From IMG/VR virus record IMGVR_UViG_3300044712_001292, positions 39,000 through 102,999 of that record: DNA of 64,000 nucleotides; one strand, written 5' to 3'. The first letter of the stretch is position 1, and each line of letters begins with the position of its first letter. This DNA is from a virus. Below, in pieces: positions 1 through 8,562 of the stretch. The notes under the pieces were generated by a model. The model saw only the letters and a program-made list of their open reading frames with translations, had not been told where the DNA came from and made no database searches. Both the position numbers and the translations under genes were made by a program.

Positions 1-606
1 TTCGAACAGAGAGCACCAGACGGAGCTCAGACACCTGGCATACGACTCTTTGTAGCACTCGAGGATGACTTTGTCCCCGTCCTGCCGGTGGGTATGAACG
101 AGATATCCATGCCTCGACATGGACGGTTTCCACGCTCCGAGGTTCATAAAGTCCAGTGGCGCCTGCACGGCTTGACGTACATCGTCGATGAAGCGAGGGG
201 CGTGGTCGAATGGGAAGTGTGCGAAGAGCGTGTACTCCGGCAGGGCATCGTAGTGTTCGGCAATGTATCTGCAGTAGACTGTACCAGCGTACGCGCGCCT
301 GTCGTAGATGGTATGTACATGCCGAAGAGGGAGGCAGCCACCGTCGCTGTAGCAGACGGTCCTACCGTTGATCAGGCGGAGCCAATCCCACGTATTGGAC
401 TCTTTGACGGCATAGTTCGCACACAGCGTCCAGTTCTCTGGCAAGTCGATGCGGTCTGTGTCGAGGTCGAAATCCCAGCTTCCGCGGTGGCCGTAAATAG
501 ACTTCTTCGTAAGACGGAGGGGCGTCGGCATGCAGGAAACTACGTACGGTCCGTGATTCGTCAAGGTCTCTCGAAAAGACCACTTGCAGACCCCGGTGGC
601 CTGCAT
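1..606 (-). CDS. Partial DUF3431-like (glycosyltransferase-associated) protein
   Basis: Reverse-strand frame open from the ATG at 606 to the left window edge (202 codons, 3' end missing). The start is supported by GGAG six bases upstream. The translation reads like a real protein: NWTLCANYAVKES, then WDWLRLINGR, then HYDALPEYTLFAHFPFDH followed by FIDDV. The YDALPEYTLFxH stretch matches the signature I associate with DUF3431, a family found beside sugar-modifying enzymes. The overlapping forward frame at 88-642 lacks such motifs and is treated as a shadow. The gene is divergent from 662-1273. Family assignment is by motif memory only, and activity is not shown. Confidence 0.6.
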   Translation of the reverse strand, partial: MQATGVCKWSFRETLTNHGPYVVSCMPTPLRLTKKSIYGHRGSWDFDLDTDRIDLPENWTLCANYAVKESNTWDWLRLINGRTVCYSDGGCLPLRHVHTIYDRRAYAGTVYCRYIAEHYDALPEYTLFAHFPFDHAPRFIDDVRQAVQAPLDFMNLGAWKPSMSRHGYLVHTHRQDGDKVILECYKESYARCLSSVWCSLFE

Positions 607-661
607 AGTGTTCTCCGCTATGTCAATAACGGTCCTCCGTAGCCCTGTCATCCCTCGGAAC

Positions 662-1273
662 ATGCAAGCGACACGGATGTCCGGCAGCCCCGTAGAAGAC
701 GCCTCGGTGATTCGTAAAGACGCGCCCATACCTGTCTTGATGCAGGAACACGACGGGTCGTTCCGAAACGCAGGCACGACGGTAGCCGCCGACCTCCCAG
801 AGCCTAAGCTGACCGACCCGCTTCCACAGGATGCTGGTTCGACGAGAGCGAAGCCGGAGTTCGAAGTACCAGTAGGGCAGGCTATGGCGCAAGCCTCCGG
901 ACTGGCGGTACCGGCGCCTGCGCAGCCAGCGCAGTTTAAGCCTTCTGTGTCCAATTATACGCCCCCTCCGACCCCAGCACCGCCAGCTAAACGCGTTCGG
1001 GTACGGATGTCGAATCCGGGCATGGGCAGGGTAACGGTCGGTGTTCGCGCGGTCAGTATCTCGGAAACCGTCGTCATCCTCGCTTACCCGCAGGACGCCG
1101 ACAACATCGTTGAACCCCCTGTCTGTGGTGGAGATAACCCCATCCGTGTCGAATTCGAGGGGAAGAAGTACACGTGCGTATTCGGTGGATGGACAACAGA
1201 ACTCGAGGGGATGTTCCTGGTCGTCCTCTTACGCACCGGAGAAGACGAGGACCCAAGCCCTTCTAAGGCTTGA
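662..1273 (+). CDS. Hypothetical protein, Pro-rich linker and C-terminal beta domain
   Basis: Not recognised. I place the start at the ATG at 662 because an upstream in-frame start at 584 would overlap the divergent reverse-strand gene by 23 bases. Residues about 1-75 are polar, residues about 75-115 form a Pro/Ala linker (PTPAPPAKR), and the remainder looks like a compact beta domain (VGVRAVSISETVVILAYP, then VCGGDNPIRVEFEGKKY). The arrangement, disordered N-terminus plus beta domain just upstream of the portal, would suit a minor head protein or an assembly partner, but nothing specific supports that. It ends 36 bases before the portal gene and probably shares its transcript. Confidence 0.6.
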   Translation: MQATRMSGSPVEDASVIRKDAPIPVLMQEHDGSFRNAGTTVAADLPEPKLTDPLPQDAGSTRAKPEFEVPVGQAMAQASGLAVPAPAQPAQFKPSVSNYTPPPTPAPPAKRVRVRMSNPGMGRVTVGVRAVSISETVVILAYPQDADNIVEPPVCGGDNPIRVEFEGKKYTCVFGGWTTELEGMFLVVLLRTGEDEDPSPSKA

Positions 1274-1309
1274 ATCCGCTCGTCGTAACACCACAATCGT
1301 GCGAGACCT

Positions 1310-3163
1310 ATGACGACGTTCATTCCTCCCCCGCGGCCTGTGGCCGGAGCCGTCGGCAGCGGAGGCGCAGACAAGCCGGTTATCTCACCGTGGATGGACT
1401 ACGCATCGTTGACGATGCCGGACAGCCACCAGCTGGTGATGTGGTGGGCGCAGTATCTGTGGATGATGGATGGTAACTATAGGACGGCGATGGAGCGGGT
1501 TGCCGCCCACTTCCTGACCATCATCGAGTTCCCCGATCTGGAGCCTGACGAAGAGAGCGAGTGGCGCGACTTCTTCAGCAACCACATGAACTACCGCCGT
1601 GAGCTGCTTGCCTGCGCTCACGAATACCTCTGCTACGGCAACCTCATCGTTGGCTTGTACCTTCCCTTCAAGCGGTTCGCCCGGTGCCGTAACTGCTCCG
1701 TCGAGAACCCGCTGAGCGAAGTCGATTACGAGCTAGAGCTTGTTGATAAGCACCCGTACCTGCACTGGCGCAGGGTGCGCCCCTGCCCGAAGTGTCAGGA
1801 TAAGCAGACATATGAGGTTTTCGACCGCCGGTCGTCCGATCTATCCAAGGTGCGGCTGAACCGGTATTGCCCGCTTGAAATCGAAATCGCGTTCAACCGC
1901 CACAGCCACAGCAAGAATATCTACTGGAATATACCGGACGATGAGGTTCGTGATATTCAGCAGAAAGCACGCATCCATATCGACGAGACACCGCTCGAGG
2001 TGCTGGAGACGGTCGCGGCCGGCGGTAAGCTGCACTTCAACAGCGACCTGATCCTGCATATCGATGAGCCGTGCATCAGCGGTGTTCGCACGCGTGGCTG
2101 GGGCGTGCCGCGTACGATCGCCAACTTCCGTACGGCGTGGATGCAGCAGGTGACGAGTAAGGCGGACCAGACCGCGATGCTCGACTACACACTCGGTATG
2201 CGCTGGATCTCCCCGTCGCCGACACCCGGCGGCACGGATCCGATGATGAATCGTGGCATGCAGGAGTTCGTCGCGCAGATCAGCGCTGCAGTGCGTGAGC
2301 ATCGTCTCAATCCGGCGTCATACCACACGTCACCGTATCCGCTGACGTACCAGTTCATGGGCGGTGAAGGCGGCGCACTCGTGCCTCCGGAGAAGCTCAA
2401 GTTCCGTCAGCAGGAATACCTGAACCAGCTCGGTATTCCTCTGGAATACCATCAGATGAACCTGAGCACGCAGGCCGCTCCCATGGCGCTGCGTCTGTTT
2501 GAGTCGTACTGGCAAGCCCTCCCGGCGTTCTACAACAAGATCCTTACGTGGATCACGGAGATGCTGTCCAAGACGTATAATCTCGAGGCGACATCGGTTC
2601 AGATGCAGAAGACCACCGTTGTCGACGACGCCAACTACAAGGCGCTGTTGCTGCAGCTGATGTCTGGCAACCAGCTTTCTCCCCAGACCGCGCTCGAGCC
2701 GCTTGGCATCAACGCGCACGAGGAGGTCAAGAAGGTCTACCGTCACCAGGACTATGTCAGCCGGGTACAGTCCGAGTTCGACGAGAAGGCCCAGAAGCGG
2801 CAGGAGATGGCGGCGTTCAAGTCGCAGGTACAGCAGCCGACGGCAGCCCAGCTCGCCCAGCAGCAGCAGGGCGGGGCGCCTCCGCCTCCTGGAACTCCGA
2901 TGGGTGGTGTTCCGACCGGAGGCATGCCTGGCGCATCTCCGAATACGCCTCAGACGCTGGCTGGTCTGGCGGATCAGGCGTCTCAGATCGCTCAGCAGCT
3001 CGTGACGCTGCCTGAGTTCGAGCGTAAACAGCAGCTCAAGCAGCTTCGTGAGGGGAACAAGCAGCTGCACGCCCTGGTTATGAGCGATATGGAGGACCTG
3101 CGGGAGGCAGCTGCCAACCAAGGTAAGCAGATGATCCTTCAACAGGGACCCCCGCAGGGCTAG
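1310..3163 (+). CDS. Portal protein with zinc-ribbon insertion
   Basis: 617 residues, the size expected for a portal of a large tailed phage. The central part, ILHIDEPCISGVRTRG then WGVPRTIANFRTAWMQQ, and the later LNQLGIPLEYHQMN with an Ala-Pro-Met loop fit the wing/stem/crown layout of portals that form the dodecameric DNA channel and head-tail vertex. Residues about 125-165 hold two Cys pairs (CRNC and CPKC), so a zinc ribbon is likely inserted in the N-terminal wing; that is not universal in portals. The last 120 residues are a Gln/Pro/Gly-rich tail with a helical end, typical of a disordered crown. The first-in-cluster position before head genes supports the call. Alternative: another large head-vertex protein. 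Confidence 0.7.
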   Translation: MTTFIPPPRPVAGAVGSGGADKPVISPWMDYASLTMPDSHQLVMWWAQYLWMMDGNYRTAMERVAAHFLTIIEFPDLEPDEESEWRDFFSNHMNYRRELLACAHEYLCYGNLIVGLYLPFKRFARCRNCSVENPLSEVDYELELVDKHPYLHWRRVRPCPKCQDKQTYEVFDRRSSDLSKVRLNRYCPLEIEIAFNRHSHSKNIYWNIPDDEVRDIQQKARIHIDETPLEVLETVAAGGKLHFNSDLILHIDEPCISGVRTRGWGVPRTIANFRTAWMQQVTSKADQTAMLDYTLGMRWISPSPTPGGTDPMMNRGMQEFVAQISAAVREHRLNPASYHTSPYPLTYQFMGGEGGALVPPEKLKFRQQEYLNQLGIPLEYHQMNLSTQAAPMALRLFESYWQALPAFYNKILTWITEMLSKTYNLEATSVQMQKTTVVDDANYKALLLQLMSGNQLSPQTALEPLGINAHEEVKKVYRHQDYVSRVQSEFDEKAQKRQEMAAFKSQVQQPTAAQLAQQQQGGAPPPPGTPMGGVPTGGMPGASPNTPQTLAGLADQASQIAQQLVTLPEFERKQQLKQLREGNKQLHALVMSDMEDLREAAANQGKQMILQQGPPQG

Positions 3164-3199
3164 TCTTGCAGGCTCGAAAAGGACCCATAAGGTACCCCC

Positions 3200-3718
3200 A
3201 TGCGTACGACTGATATCCTGACCAAGGCTATGTGTAAGGCGGCCGCTGATTCGGGTGAGTCTGCTAGTTATCTCGATCAGCTCCCGTTCCTGGGCAGCAC
3301 GGTTCTCGGCGGTATCATCGGACGCCGCATGGGCGCTTCTGGAAGCGCCCGCCGCGGATTCGGAGCAACGCTTACAGGCGCTACGCTGGGTGGGGTGGCG
3401 GGAGTGAAGGCTCAGGACGCACGCGATTCAGCGTTGCGTGAGATCGATCGCCACGGCGACGCCCCGCTTGTTCAGGGCGCGAACGCAGCTATCGACGCTG
3501 CTGGGGCCGCCACTGAACGCATGCGCGACCCGTTTAAGGATACGCTGGCTCGGAAGCCGGAGCCGACCTTACTCGAGCGCGCTGGTAACGTCGCCGGACA
3601 GTACTGGCGGAATCTCAAGTCAGGGGATCCGCTGACGATTGCGGGAACCGGGGCCGCAGCTATACTCGCAGGCGTGCTAACGCACCAACTCCTCAAGAAG
3701 AAGCGCGCTCGCGCTTAA
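3200..3718 (+). CDS. Small Gly/Ala-rich membrane-segment protein
   Basis: Unknown function. 172 residues with a glycine-rich stretch near residues 30-75 (GSTVLGGIIGRRMG and GATLTGATLGGVAG) resembling a glycine zipper. A C-terminal hydrophobic helix (GAAAILAGVLTHQLL) is capped by the basic end KKKRARA, so the protein probably inserts in or crosses a membrane with its tail cytoplasmic. That C-terminal helix-plus-KKKR block is nearly repeated inside the next gene (GAAAVLAGVLTYNAL, then KKKR), so the two are partial paralogues. Such proteins among virion genes are often ejected internal proteins that help DNA cross the membrane; this role is inferred. Confidence 0.6.
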   Translation: MRTTDILTKAMCKAAADSGESASYLDQLPFLGSTVLGGIIGRRMGASGSARRGFGATLTGATLGGVAGVKAQDARDSALREIDRHGDAPLVQGANAAIDAAGAATERMRDPFKDTLARKPEPTLLERAGNVAGQYWRNLKSGDPLTIAGTGAAAILAGVLTHQLLKKKRARA

Positions 3719-3733
3719 TAAAGGAACATCACC

Positions 3734-4510
3734 GTGTCTACGAAGCTCGAGAAGACTGCTCAGTTCCTGAAGAAAGTGGCCGCCGAGGGCGGCTCTATCT
3801 GGAACAAGAGCCTGTACGGTGGCCCAGAGGCCCCCTTCCAGCAGCCGAGTCACTACCCGGCTGAGGTCATACATCGCCTCCTTGCCGAGGCTGATAAGCT
3901 CCCTGAGGGCTCGGACGAGGCTGCCGCAGCTGCGAGTGCTCGGCAGGCGATCACTGAGGCCGGTGGTATGCACAAGCTCGATCAGGCCGGGATTGATCGC
4001 ATTGCGGTTCGCGCCGGTGCGAGCCCCGCCGACAAGAACACTCCGGGCTTCTGGAGCAACTATCGCGCAGCTATGGGCCGTGGCCACCTGGGAGCTACCG
4101 CTGCCACCGTCGGCATTGGCGCTGCAGCCGTTCTGGCCGGTGTGCTGACCTACAATGCGCTGAAGAAGAAGCGTACGCAGACAAAGACCGCCGGACTCTT
4201 CAGCTTCCGGCGGAGTAATTCGCCGAATGCCCAGGGCCCTGCTCCTACCCGCGCCGCAGAACGTACCCAGAAGGTCCGCGATCTCGTAGGCAAGAAGGTT
4301 CGTAATGCGGCGCTGCTGGCAGGTGGCGGTGGCGCCCTCGCCGGCACGGCCGCTGGCGCTGCCCTGGCCTCCCCCGGCGATACCGTCGCGGGCGGCCACG
4401 GTCTCCCCACCACAGGCAGCAACCTGGGGGACGCAGCTGTCCTCGCTGGCGGCCTGGGCCTCGGGGGAGCCGGCCTGTACGCGCTGTACCGCTCCCTGCG
4501 CGACGAGTAA
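3734..4510 (+). CDS. Gly/Ala-rich membrane-segment protein, partial paralogue of upstream gene
   Basis: GTG start at 3734, 15 bases after the previous stop. 258 residues. The N-terminus LEKTAQFLKKVAAEGGS carries two Lys-x-Ala motifs of the kind repeated through this gene block. A first hydrophobic helix (GAAAVLAGVLTYNAL) followed by KKKR is shared with 3200-3718. After KTAGLFSF a second half adds Gly/Ala-rich helices near residues 195-250 (LLAGGGGALAGTAAGAAL and LAGGLGLGGAGLYALY). Two or three membrane-capable segments are visible. The transcript ends in a strong hairpin terminator directly downstream. Function unknown; an internal virion or membrane-active protein is the best guess. Confidence 0.6.
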   Translation: MSTKLEKTAQFLKKVAAEGGSIWNKSLYGGPEAPFQQPSHYPAEVIHRLLAEADKLPEGSDEAAAAASARQAITEAGGMHKLDQAGIDRIAVRAGASPADKNTPGFWSNYRAAMGRGHLGATAATVGIGAAAVLAGVLTYNALKKKRTQTKTAGLFSFRRSNSPNAQGPAPTRAAERTQKVRDLVGKKVRNAALLAGGGGALAGTAAGAALASPGDTVAGGHGLPTTGSNLGDAAVLAGGLGLGGAGLYALYRSLRDE

Positions 4511-4524
4511 GCCAGGGCGCCTCG

Positions 4525-4559
4525 AAAGACCCTCGCTATTGGCGAGGGTCTTTTCGTTT
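4525..4559 (+). terminator. Rho-independent terminator
   Basis: A 12-bp perfect stem (AAAGACCCTCGC with GCGAGGGTCTTT), a 5-base loop and a following T-rich run, 15 bases after the stop of the 3734-4510 gene. It closes the portal transcript. A TATAG promoter-like element starts right after it. Confidence 0.85.
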
Positions 4560-4563
4560 ATAG
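4559..4563 (+). promoter_or_regulatory. Promoter-like TATAG element upstream of 4573
   Basis: TATAG with its G exactly 10 bases before the A of the ATG at 4573, immediately after the terminator at 4525-4559. The same element at the same distance precedes the genes at 14919, 22610 and 51990. It may be a -10 box giving a very short leader or a phage-polymerase promoter. Here it also overlaps a weak ribosome-binding AGGAT. Confidence 0.45.
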
Positions 4564-4572
4564 GATGTCACC

Positions 4573-6378
4573 ATGCGGATAGACACGCGTAAGTCGTTGA
4601 TGTTGTCAGACTCACAGCAGCTGACGCCGACGACGAACCTATTGAACCCGGCATGGCGTAAGTCATTTCAGGACGCGTTGCTCAAGCTCAGTGGAACAGT
4701 CGATATCGTCGCACCTCCCGCAGTCGACCCTGCAGTATCCGGTGAGGCAGCGGTCGACGCTGCCCGTCTGAACTATTCAAAACTGCCATCGAGCCCGACG
4801 GTACAGAACGCAGGTGAGGGCCGTGTCTATGCAGATAGGCTTGAGCGGTCCGCCCAGCGGATATCGCCACGCGTTTCTGCCGTTGACCGTCCGGGCGAAG
4901 TACCCTACGGGCCAGGACAACGTAGGGGTGTCGATACGTTCGCAGCGTTCGATACCGCAGGAAACACCGTAGCAGCTACGCTAGGAAATAGGCACCCGTT
5001 GATCGCAGGGGCGGCGAACATAGCGCTGCCATTTCTGACCCCGCTATGGTCGAAGTATGTACAGAACCCCGTCGCCGATCTGACGCCGTCAACTCTCACA
5101 GCGTCTCCGGAGCTCCAGGTTGGCGGCGTCCTCGCTCGCGAGGAGGCACGCCGACTGCAGACCCCAGTTGGCCAGTTCTCGAGTTCTCCGGAGCTGTCGG
5201 ACGCATACCGCGTTGGTAATCCGTATGCCGGCATGTTCGCGGGTGACACCATGTCACAGGCGGAACGGAACGCACGTCTTCTCCCAGGTGAAGGCATGTC
5301 GGCGTGGCTCGGACGTGCCAGCCCGCTGTACCCCGTTCTAGGTGCAGCTGTACCGGCCATTGCCGCTACAGGGCAGGATCTCTGGGAAGGTAAAGGCCTT
5401 CGCATTGCAGAAGACCCGGTTTTCTACACCTCATCCGCTCTGACACCGGCAGCAGCCTGGGCGGCGGCTCGCAGCATGTTGCCTCTCAGCGGGGCAGTCA
5501 GCAAGATTCCTTACGTCGGTACCACACTAGCTCGTATACCTGCTGTCGGTACCGCTATGGCTGCCGCAGGTGCTATGCAGTCGGTTGGTGAGATAGCGCG
5601 TGGTGCCCTCTCACCGGAACGCGTCGATGAGGCTCGGAGAGCATCTGGTACGGATACCGGCTGGGGCACAGCGACCGGCAGGGCTGTTGTAGGCGACCCA
5701 TTCGGGGCCGCTACCGCGCTCGATCCTGAGGCTGTTGAGGCTAACAAGCGTGAGTTCCTGCGTGGTCGGCGCGATATCGTGGAAGATGCGTCCGGCACGC
5801 GTATTCCCTTTGACCGGGACATGGTCATACAGCGTCTCTCACGTTCTGCCGAATCCGCCCCGAGTGTCCCAAACTCCATCCTCTCTGAGCTTGTGGCAAA
5901 GGGTCTGTGGACTGATGGCGGTCTGAAGCACATGGCCAAAGAGCGGTACACGCGCGAGACACCAGCCGAGCGCGGAGCGTATCGTATGGCGCAGCGGTTT
6001 GCCGATCAGAAGGGCTTCACCCCAGAGGACCCGCGTCGGATAGAGTTGTTCCATCAGCAACTGAAGAAGATGGGCATCACCCCGTCGGCGGCAGGCGATA
6101 AGCGGCAATGGATCGGTGCGGCTAAGACGATCGCCTCTGCACTAGAGAACCGGTTCCCCGGCGTCCGCATTTCAAAGACAGGTATTGTCGAGCTTGCTAA
6201 CCTCGTTCGTACCAACGGGGTAGAGGCTACGGCTGCTTCGTTTATGCCAACTGGAAGGCCCGACGATGCGCTTGAGTCGCTGCGCCTTCAGGCTATCCTC
6301 AATTCCGCATGGGCCGACCCGTCAACGAAGGCCCAAGCAGGCGCCATCTACCAACAGCATTTCCAGAATCCTCGCTAG
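4573..6378 (+). CDS. Hypothetical large structural-type protein
   Basis: 601 residues, not recognised. The N-terminal 120 residues are polar and rich in Pro/Ser. The central region is alanine- and glycine-rich with hydrophobic stretches (AANIALPFLTPLW, SPLYPVLGAAVPAIAATG, VGTAMAAAGAM), while the C-terminal 200 residues are helical and charged (AYRMAQRFADQKGF, LFHQQLKKMGI, FPGVRISKTGIVELANLV). The first gene of a new transcript after a terminator. The mix of amphipathic and weakly hydrophobic helices resembles internal head or ejection proteins of other phages, but no family signature was found. A tape-measure role cannot be excluded. Confidence 0.6.
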   Translation: MRIDTRKSLMLSDSQQLTPTTNLLNPAWRKSFQDALLKLSGTVDIVAPPAVDPAVSGEAAVDAARLNYSKLPSSPTVQNAGEGRVYADRLERSAQRISPRVSAVDRPGEVPYGPGQRRGVDTFAAFDTAGNTVAATLGNRHPLIAGAANIALPFLTPLWSKYVQNPVADLTPSTLTASPELQVGGVLAREEARRLQTPVGQFSSSPELSDAYRVGNPYAGMFAGDTMSQAERNARLLPGEGMSAWLGRASPLYPVLGAAVPAIAATGQDLWEGKGLRIAEDPVFYTSSALTPAAAWAAARSMLPLSGAVSKIPYVGTTLARIPAVGTAMAAAGAMQSVGEIARGALSPERVDEARRASGTDTGWGTATGRAVVGDPFGAATALDPEAVEANKREFLRGRRDIVEDASGTRIPFDRDMVIQRLSRSAESAPSVPNSILSELVAKGLWTDGGLKHMAKERYTRETPAERGAYRMAQRFADQKGFTPEDPRRIELFHQQLKKMGITPSAAGDKRQWIGAAKTIASALENRFPGVRISKTGIVELANLVRTNGVEATAASFMPTGRPDDALESLRLQAILNSAWADPSTKAQAGAIYQQHFQNPR

Positions 6379-6384
6379 GCACCC

Positions 6385-7587
6385 ATGTCTGACACCTATC
6401 AAGCTCTCTGGACTATGTGCCCGACGATCGTCGCGGCTGTACTGAAGACGGCTTCCGCTGACGGGGTTGTTACCGCAGCCGATCTTGACACACCTGCTGC
6501 CGGATCACCCCCTCCCGCAGCCGTGACACCGCCGGCCCCCGCGCCGAAGCCCGTGACCCCTGCTCCTACGACCGGCCAGCTGGCCGAGTCGACCGATAAC
6601 GTCATTGCACCGTTCCATAGCACGTTAACTGAGATCGCCACAGGCAAGAAGTCCCTGATCACTCCGCTGAATTGGGGAAATCTCCAGCCCGAGCAGCTGG
6701 CGGTCGATAAGCTTCTGCGTACGGATGTCGATAAGCTGACGCCGCAAGAGCTGGCGCAGCAGACACGCACGTACCTCGCTCTTCAGAACAGCGGTTTTGA
6801 CAAGGCCATGGGCAACAAGCGCCTGTTTGCCAACCCATTCGCTACCGATCCAGCCGATCAGAAGAGCAGGCTGACGTTCGGCAACCTCTCGTCGCTGTAC
6901 AGTAAGCGCTATGAGCAGCTTAGCCCGGAGGAGGCCAAGGCGTACAGCGATAGCCTCGGAGACGAGGCAGAGAAGATGGGTTTGGCGCTCAAGGCCCCTG
7001 GGTTGATCAAGGAGAAGGTGGGAACCAAACTCGACGAACTGCATAAGGCTATTGCTGAGGTAGACAAGAACCCGGACGCCACGGGCTTCACTGACTGGTT
7101 CACGTCGTCGTGGGCGAATATGGCGGTGCCTGCCGGATTCCTGATGATGATTTTCGGCGGAAACACCGGGGCTATCATCGGTGGCCTGGCTATGGCTGCC
7201 GGCGGATACAACCTCTACAACAGGTACAGCACGTTGATGAAGGATCCTGTTGCGCAGGATGCTATCCACGAGTATGTCGCGAGTAATTTCAGCAAGGAGG
7301 CGCTGAAGAAGGTCGAGGAACAGTACGGCCCGCAGTATGCGCAGGCCGCGAATGATTTCGGCTTCCTCTCCCGGTACGGCTTTTTGTCGTCGGTACAGTC
7401 CGCCTACCAGAATGCCGGTGCCGGGGCTTACAAGTGGCTCGTACCCGGCGCTGATGAGAAGAACGTGAATGCGTTCCGCGCTCAGCTTGCTCCGAAGCCG
7501 AACGGCCCGAACACCTGGATAAATGACTGGTCCGGGAAGGCCTGGGACACGGTATCCGCACCCTTCCGGCAGACAGGGCAGCAGTAA
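6385..7587 (+). CDS. Hypothetical protein with central glycine-zipper membrane segment
   Basis: 400 residues, six bases after the previous stop. Layout: short helical N-terminus with an LKTASADG motif, a Pro/Ala linker at about residues 35-70, a helical domain to about residue 230, then a hydrophobic pair (WANMAVPAGFLMMIFGG and TGAIIGGLAMAAGGYNL) that would span a membrane, and a charged helical C-terminal part ending in WINDWSGKAWDTVS. Membrane insertion is a direct reading of hydrophobicity; the role is unknown. The position between portal and RNA polymerase suggests a virion or early-infection membrane protein. Confidence 0.6.
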   Translation: MSDTYQALWTMCPTIVAAVLKTASADGVVTAADLDTPAAGSPPPAAVTPPAPAPKPVTPAPTTGQLAESTDNVIAPFHSTLTEIATGKKSLITPLNWGNLQPEQLAVDKLLRTDVDKLTPQELAQQTRTYLALQNSGFDKAMGNKRLFANPFATDPADQKSRLTFGNLSSLYSKRYEQLSPEEAKAYSDSLGDEAEKMGLALKAPGLIKEKVGTKLDELHKAIAEVDKNPDATGFTDWFTSSWANMAVPAGFLMMIFGGNTGAIIGGLAMAAGGYNLYNRYSTLMKDPVAQDAIHEYVASNFSKEALKKVEEQYGPQYAQAANDFGFLSRYGFLSSVQSAYQNAGAGAYKWLVPGADEKNVNAFRAQLAPKPNGPNTWINDWSGKAWDTVSAPFRQTGQQ

Positions 7588-7590
7588 GCC

Positions 7591-8211
7591 ATGGACCTCG
7601 GTGACGCCGCTGACTACGCTGCCGTGCTGACCGCACAAGATCGCGTGGCCTCCGACCCCAGCCGGTCGTGGCTGCAGAAGGTCCGCGACTACATCCCAAC
7701 GACCGGACTGCGTCCGGCATCGCAGCGTTCGTCTGGTACGTTCGGAGACATCCTGCGCGTAGCCATCGGAGGGGCGCTCGGGTACGGCGTTGCCCGAGGG
7801 GCCGCCTCCGTCCTAGGCCTATCCGATAGCTCAACGAACGCTCTTTCTCTCGCAGGCGCATCCGCCGGAGGTCTTATGGGTCTTACCAAGTCTGGTTCAG
7901 ATGAGCGCATCGCCTTCCGGGTGGCGTTTATCAAGTCTGCGATCGACAAGGGGTACTTCACGAAGAAGGCGTTCATCGCACCGCTTATCCTTGCCCCTAT
8001 TAGCGGGTTGACGGGTACGATGAACCGCATCGGCGAGTCCGCGGGCTCAGTCGTCGGTTCGGCGGACGCGCCTGATGACGTCGACAAGGACATTGTCCAG
8101 ACGCAGGTCGAATCGGAGCTTCTGCGCCAAGAGGAAGCGCGCGTCGAGGCACAGCGGCAGAACCAGATCCTGAAACAGGTACTTGCTAAACGTCGACTGA
8201 AGCGTAAGTAA
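7591..8211 (+). CDS. Hypothetical protein with two hydrophobic segments
   Basis: 206 residues starting three bases after the previous stop, so translationally coupled. A Gly/Ala stretch near residues 50-75 (VAIGGALGYGVARGAASVLG), a second Gly-rich turn (ALSLAGASAGGLMG) and a third hydrophobic stretch near residue 130 (AFIAPLILAPISGL) suggest membrane association. The last 50 residues are a highly charged helix ending in AKRRLKRK. The KKAFIAP and IKSAIDK motifs are further Lys-x-Ala sites. No family recognised. Confidence 0.55.
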   Translation: MDLGDAADYAAVLTAQDRVASDPSRSWLQKVRDYIPTTGLRPASQRSSGTFGDILRVAIGGALGYGVARGAASVLGLSDSSTNALSLAGASAGGLMGLTKSGSDERIAFRVAFIKSAIDKGYFTKKAFIAPLILAPISGLTGTMNRIGESAGSVVGSADAPDDVDKDIVQTQVESELLRQEEARVEAQRQNQILKQVLAKRRLKRK

Positions 8212-8217
8212 GTTCGC

Positions 8218-8562
8218 ATGACGAACCCGCCGAACGTGACCCCTCGCACACTCGACGTGCCCCGCGGGGTGCCGGTGGCACGTTATAAGCCGCCTGCCAA
8301 GGTCGAGATCGGGCCTGGGGCTGAAATACCGCTGATTCCGAAAGACGGTCCAGACGAGCGTAAGCTTCAGGAAGTCTGGGTAGCTCACGCTCGTGTGTTT
8401 CGTCTGAACAACGCGGAGGACCTTCGGGCGTACGAAGAGGTCTGGCAAAAGGTAACTGACGGCCTGGCAGTCATGTCGGAGTCGCGCGTCGACTTTACAG
8501 ATGGCCAGTACGTAGCTCTATTGCGCTGGGCCGACTTCGTTTATAAGCTTCCTAACGTATGA
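8218..8562 (+). CDS. Small hypothetical protein
   Basis: 114 residues with no membrane segment. A Pro-rich N-terminal half (DVPRGVPVARYKPPAKVEIG) leads to a helical C-terminal half (LQEVWVAHARVFRLNN, then YEEVWQKVTDGLAV). The stop overlaps the next start (ATGA), so the two are co-translated. The gene lies in the virion-type block upstream of the RNA polymerase. Nothing points to a specific function. Confidence 0.55.
   Translation: MTNPPNVTPRTLDVPRGVPVARYKPPAKVEIGPGAEIPLIPKDGPDERKLQEVWVAHARVFRLNNAEDLRAYEEVWQKVTDGLAVMSESRVDFTDGQYVALLRWADFVYKLPNV

Noticed and set aside
88-642. Forward open frame of 184 codons at the left edge
   Set aside because: The reverse strand holds a better protein (DUF3431-like motifs, ribosome-binding site), and this frame lacks recognisable texture.
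2330-3142. Reverse-strand open frame of 270 codons opposite the portal
   Set aside because: Leu/Arg/Gln-rich mirror of the portal codons, without motifs.
6625-7638. Reverse-strand open frame of 337 codons
   Set aside because: Shadow of the 6385-7587 gene; composition mirrors it and it crosses the gene boundary.
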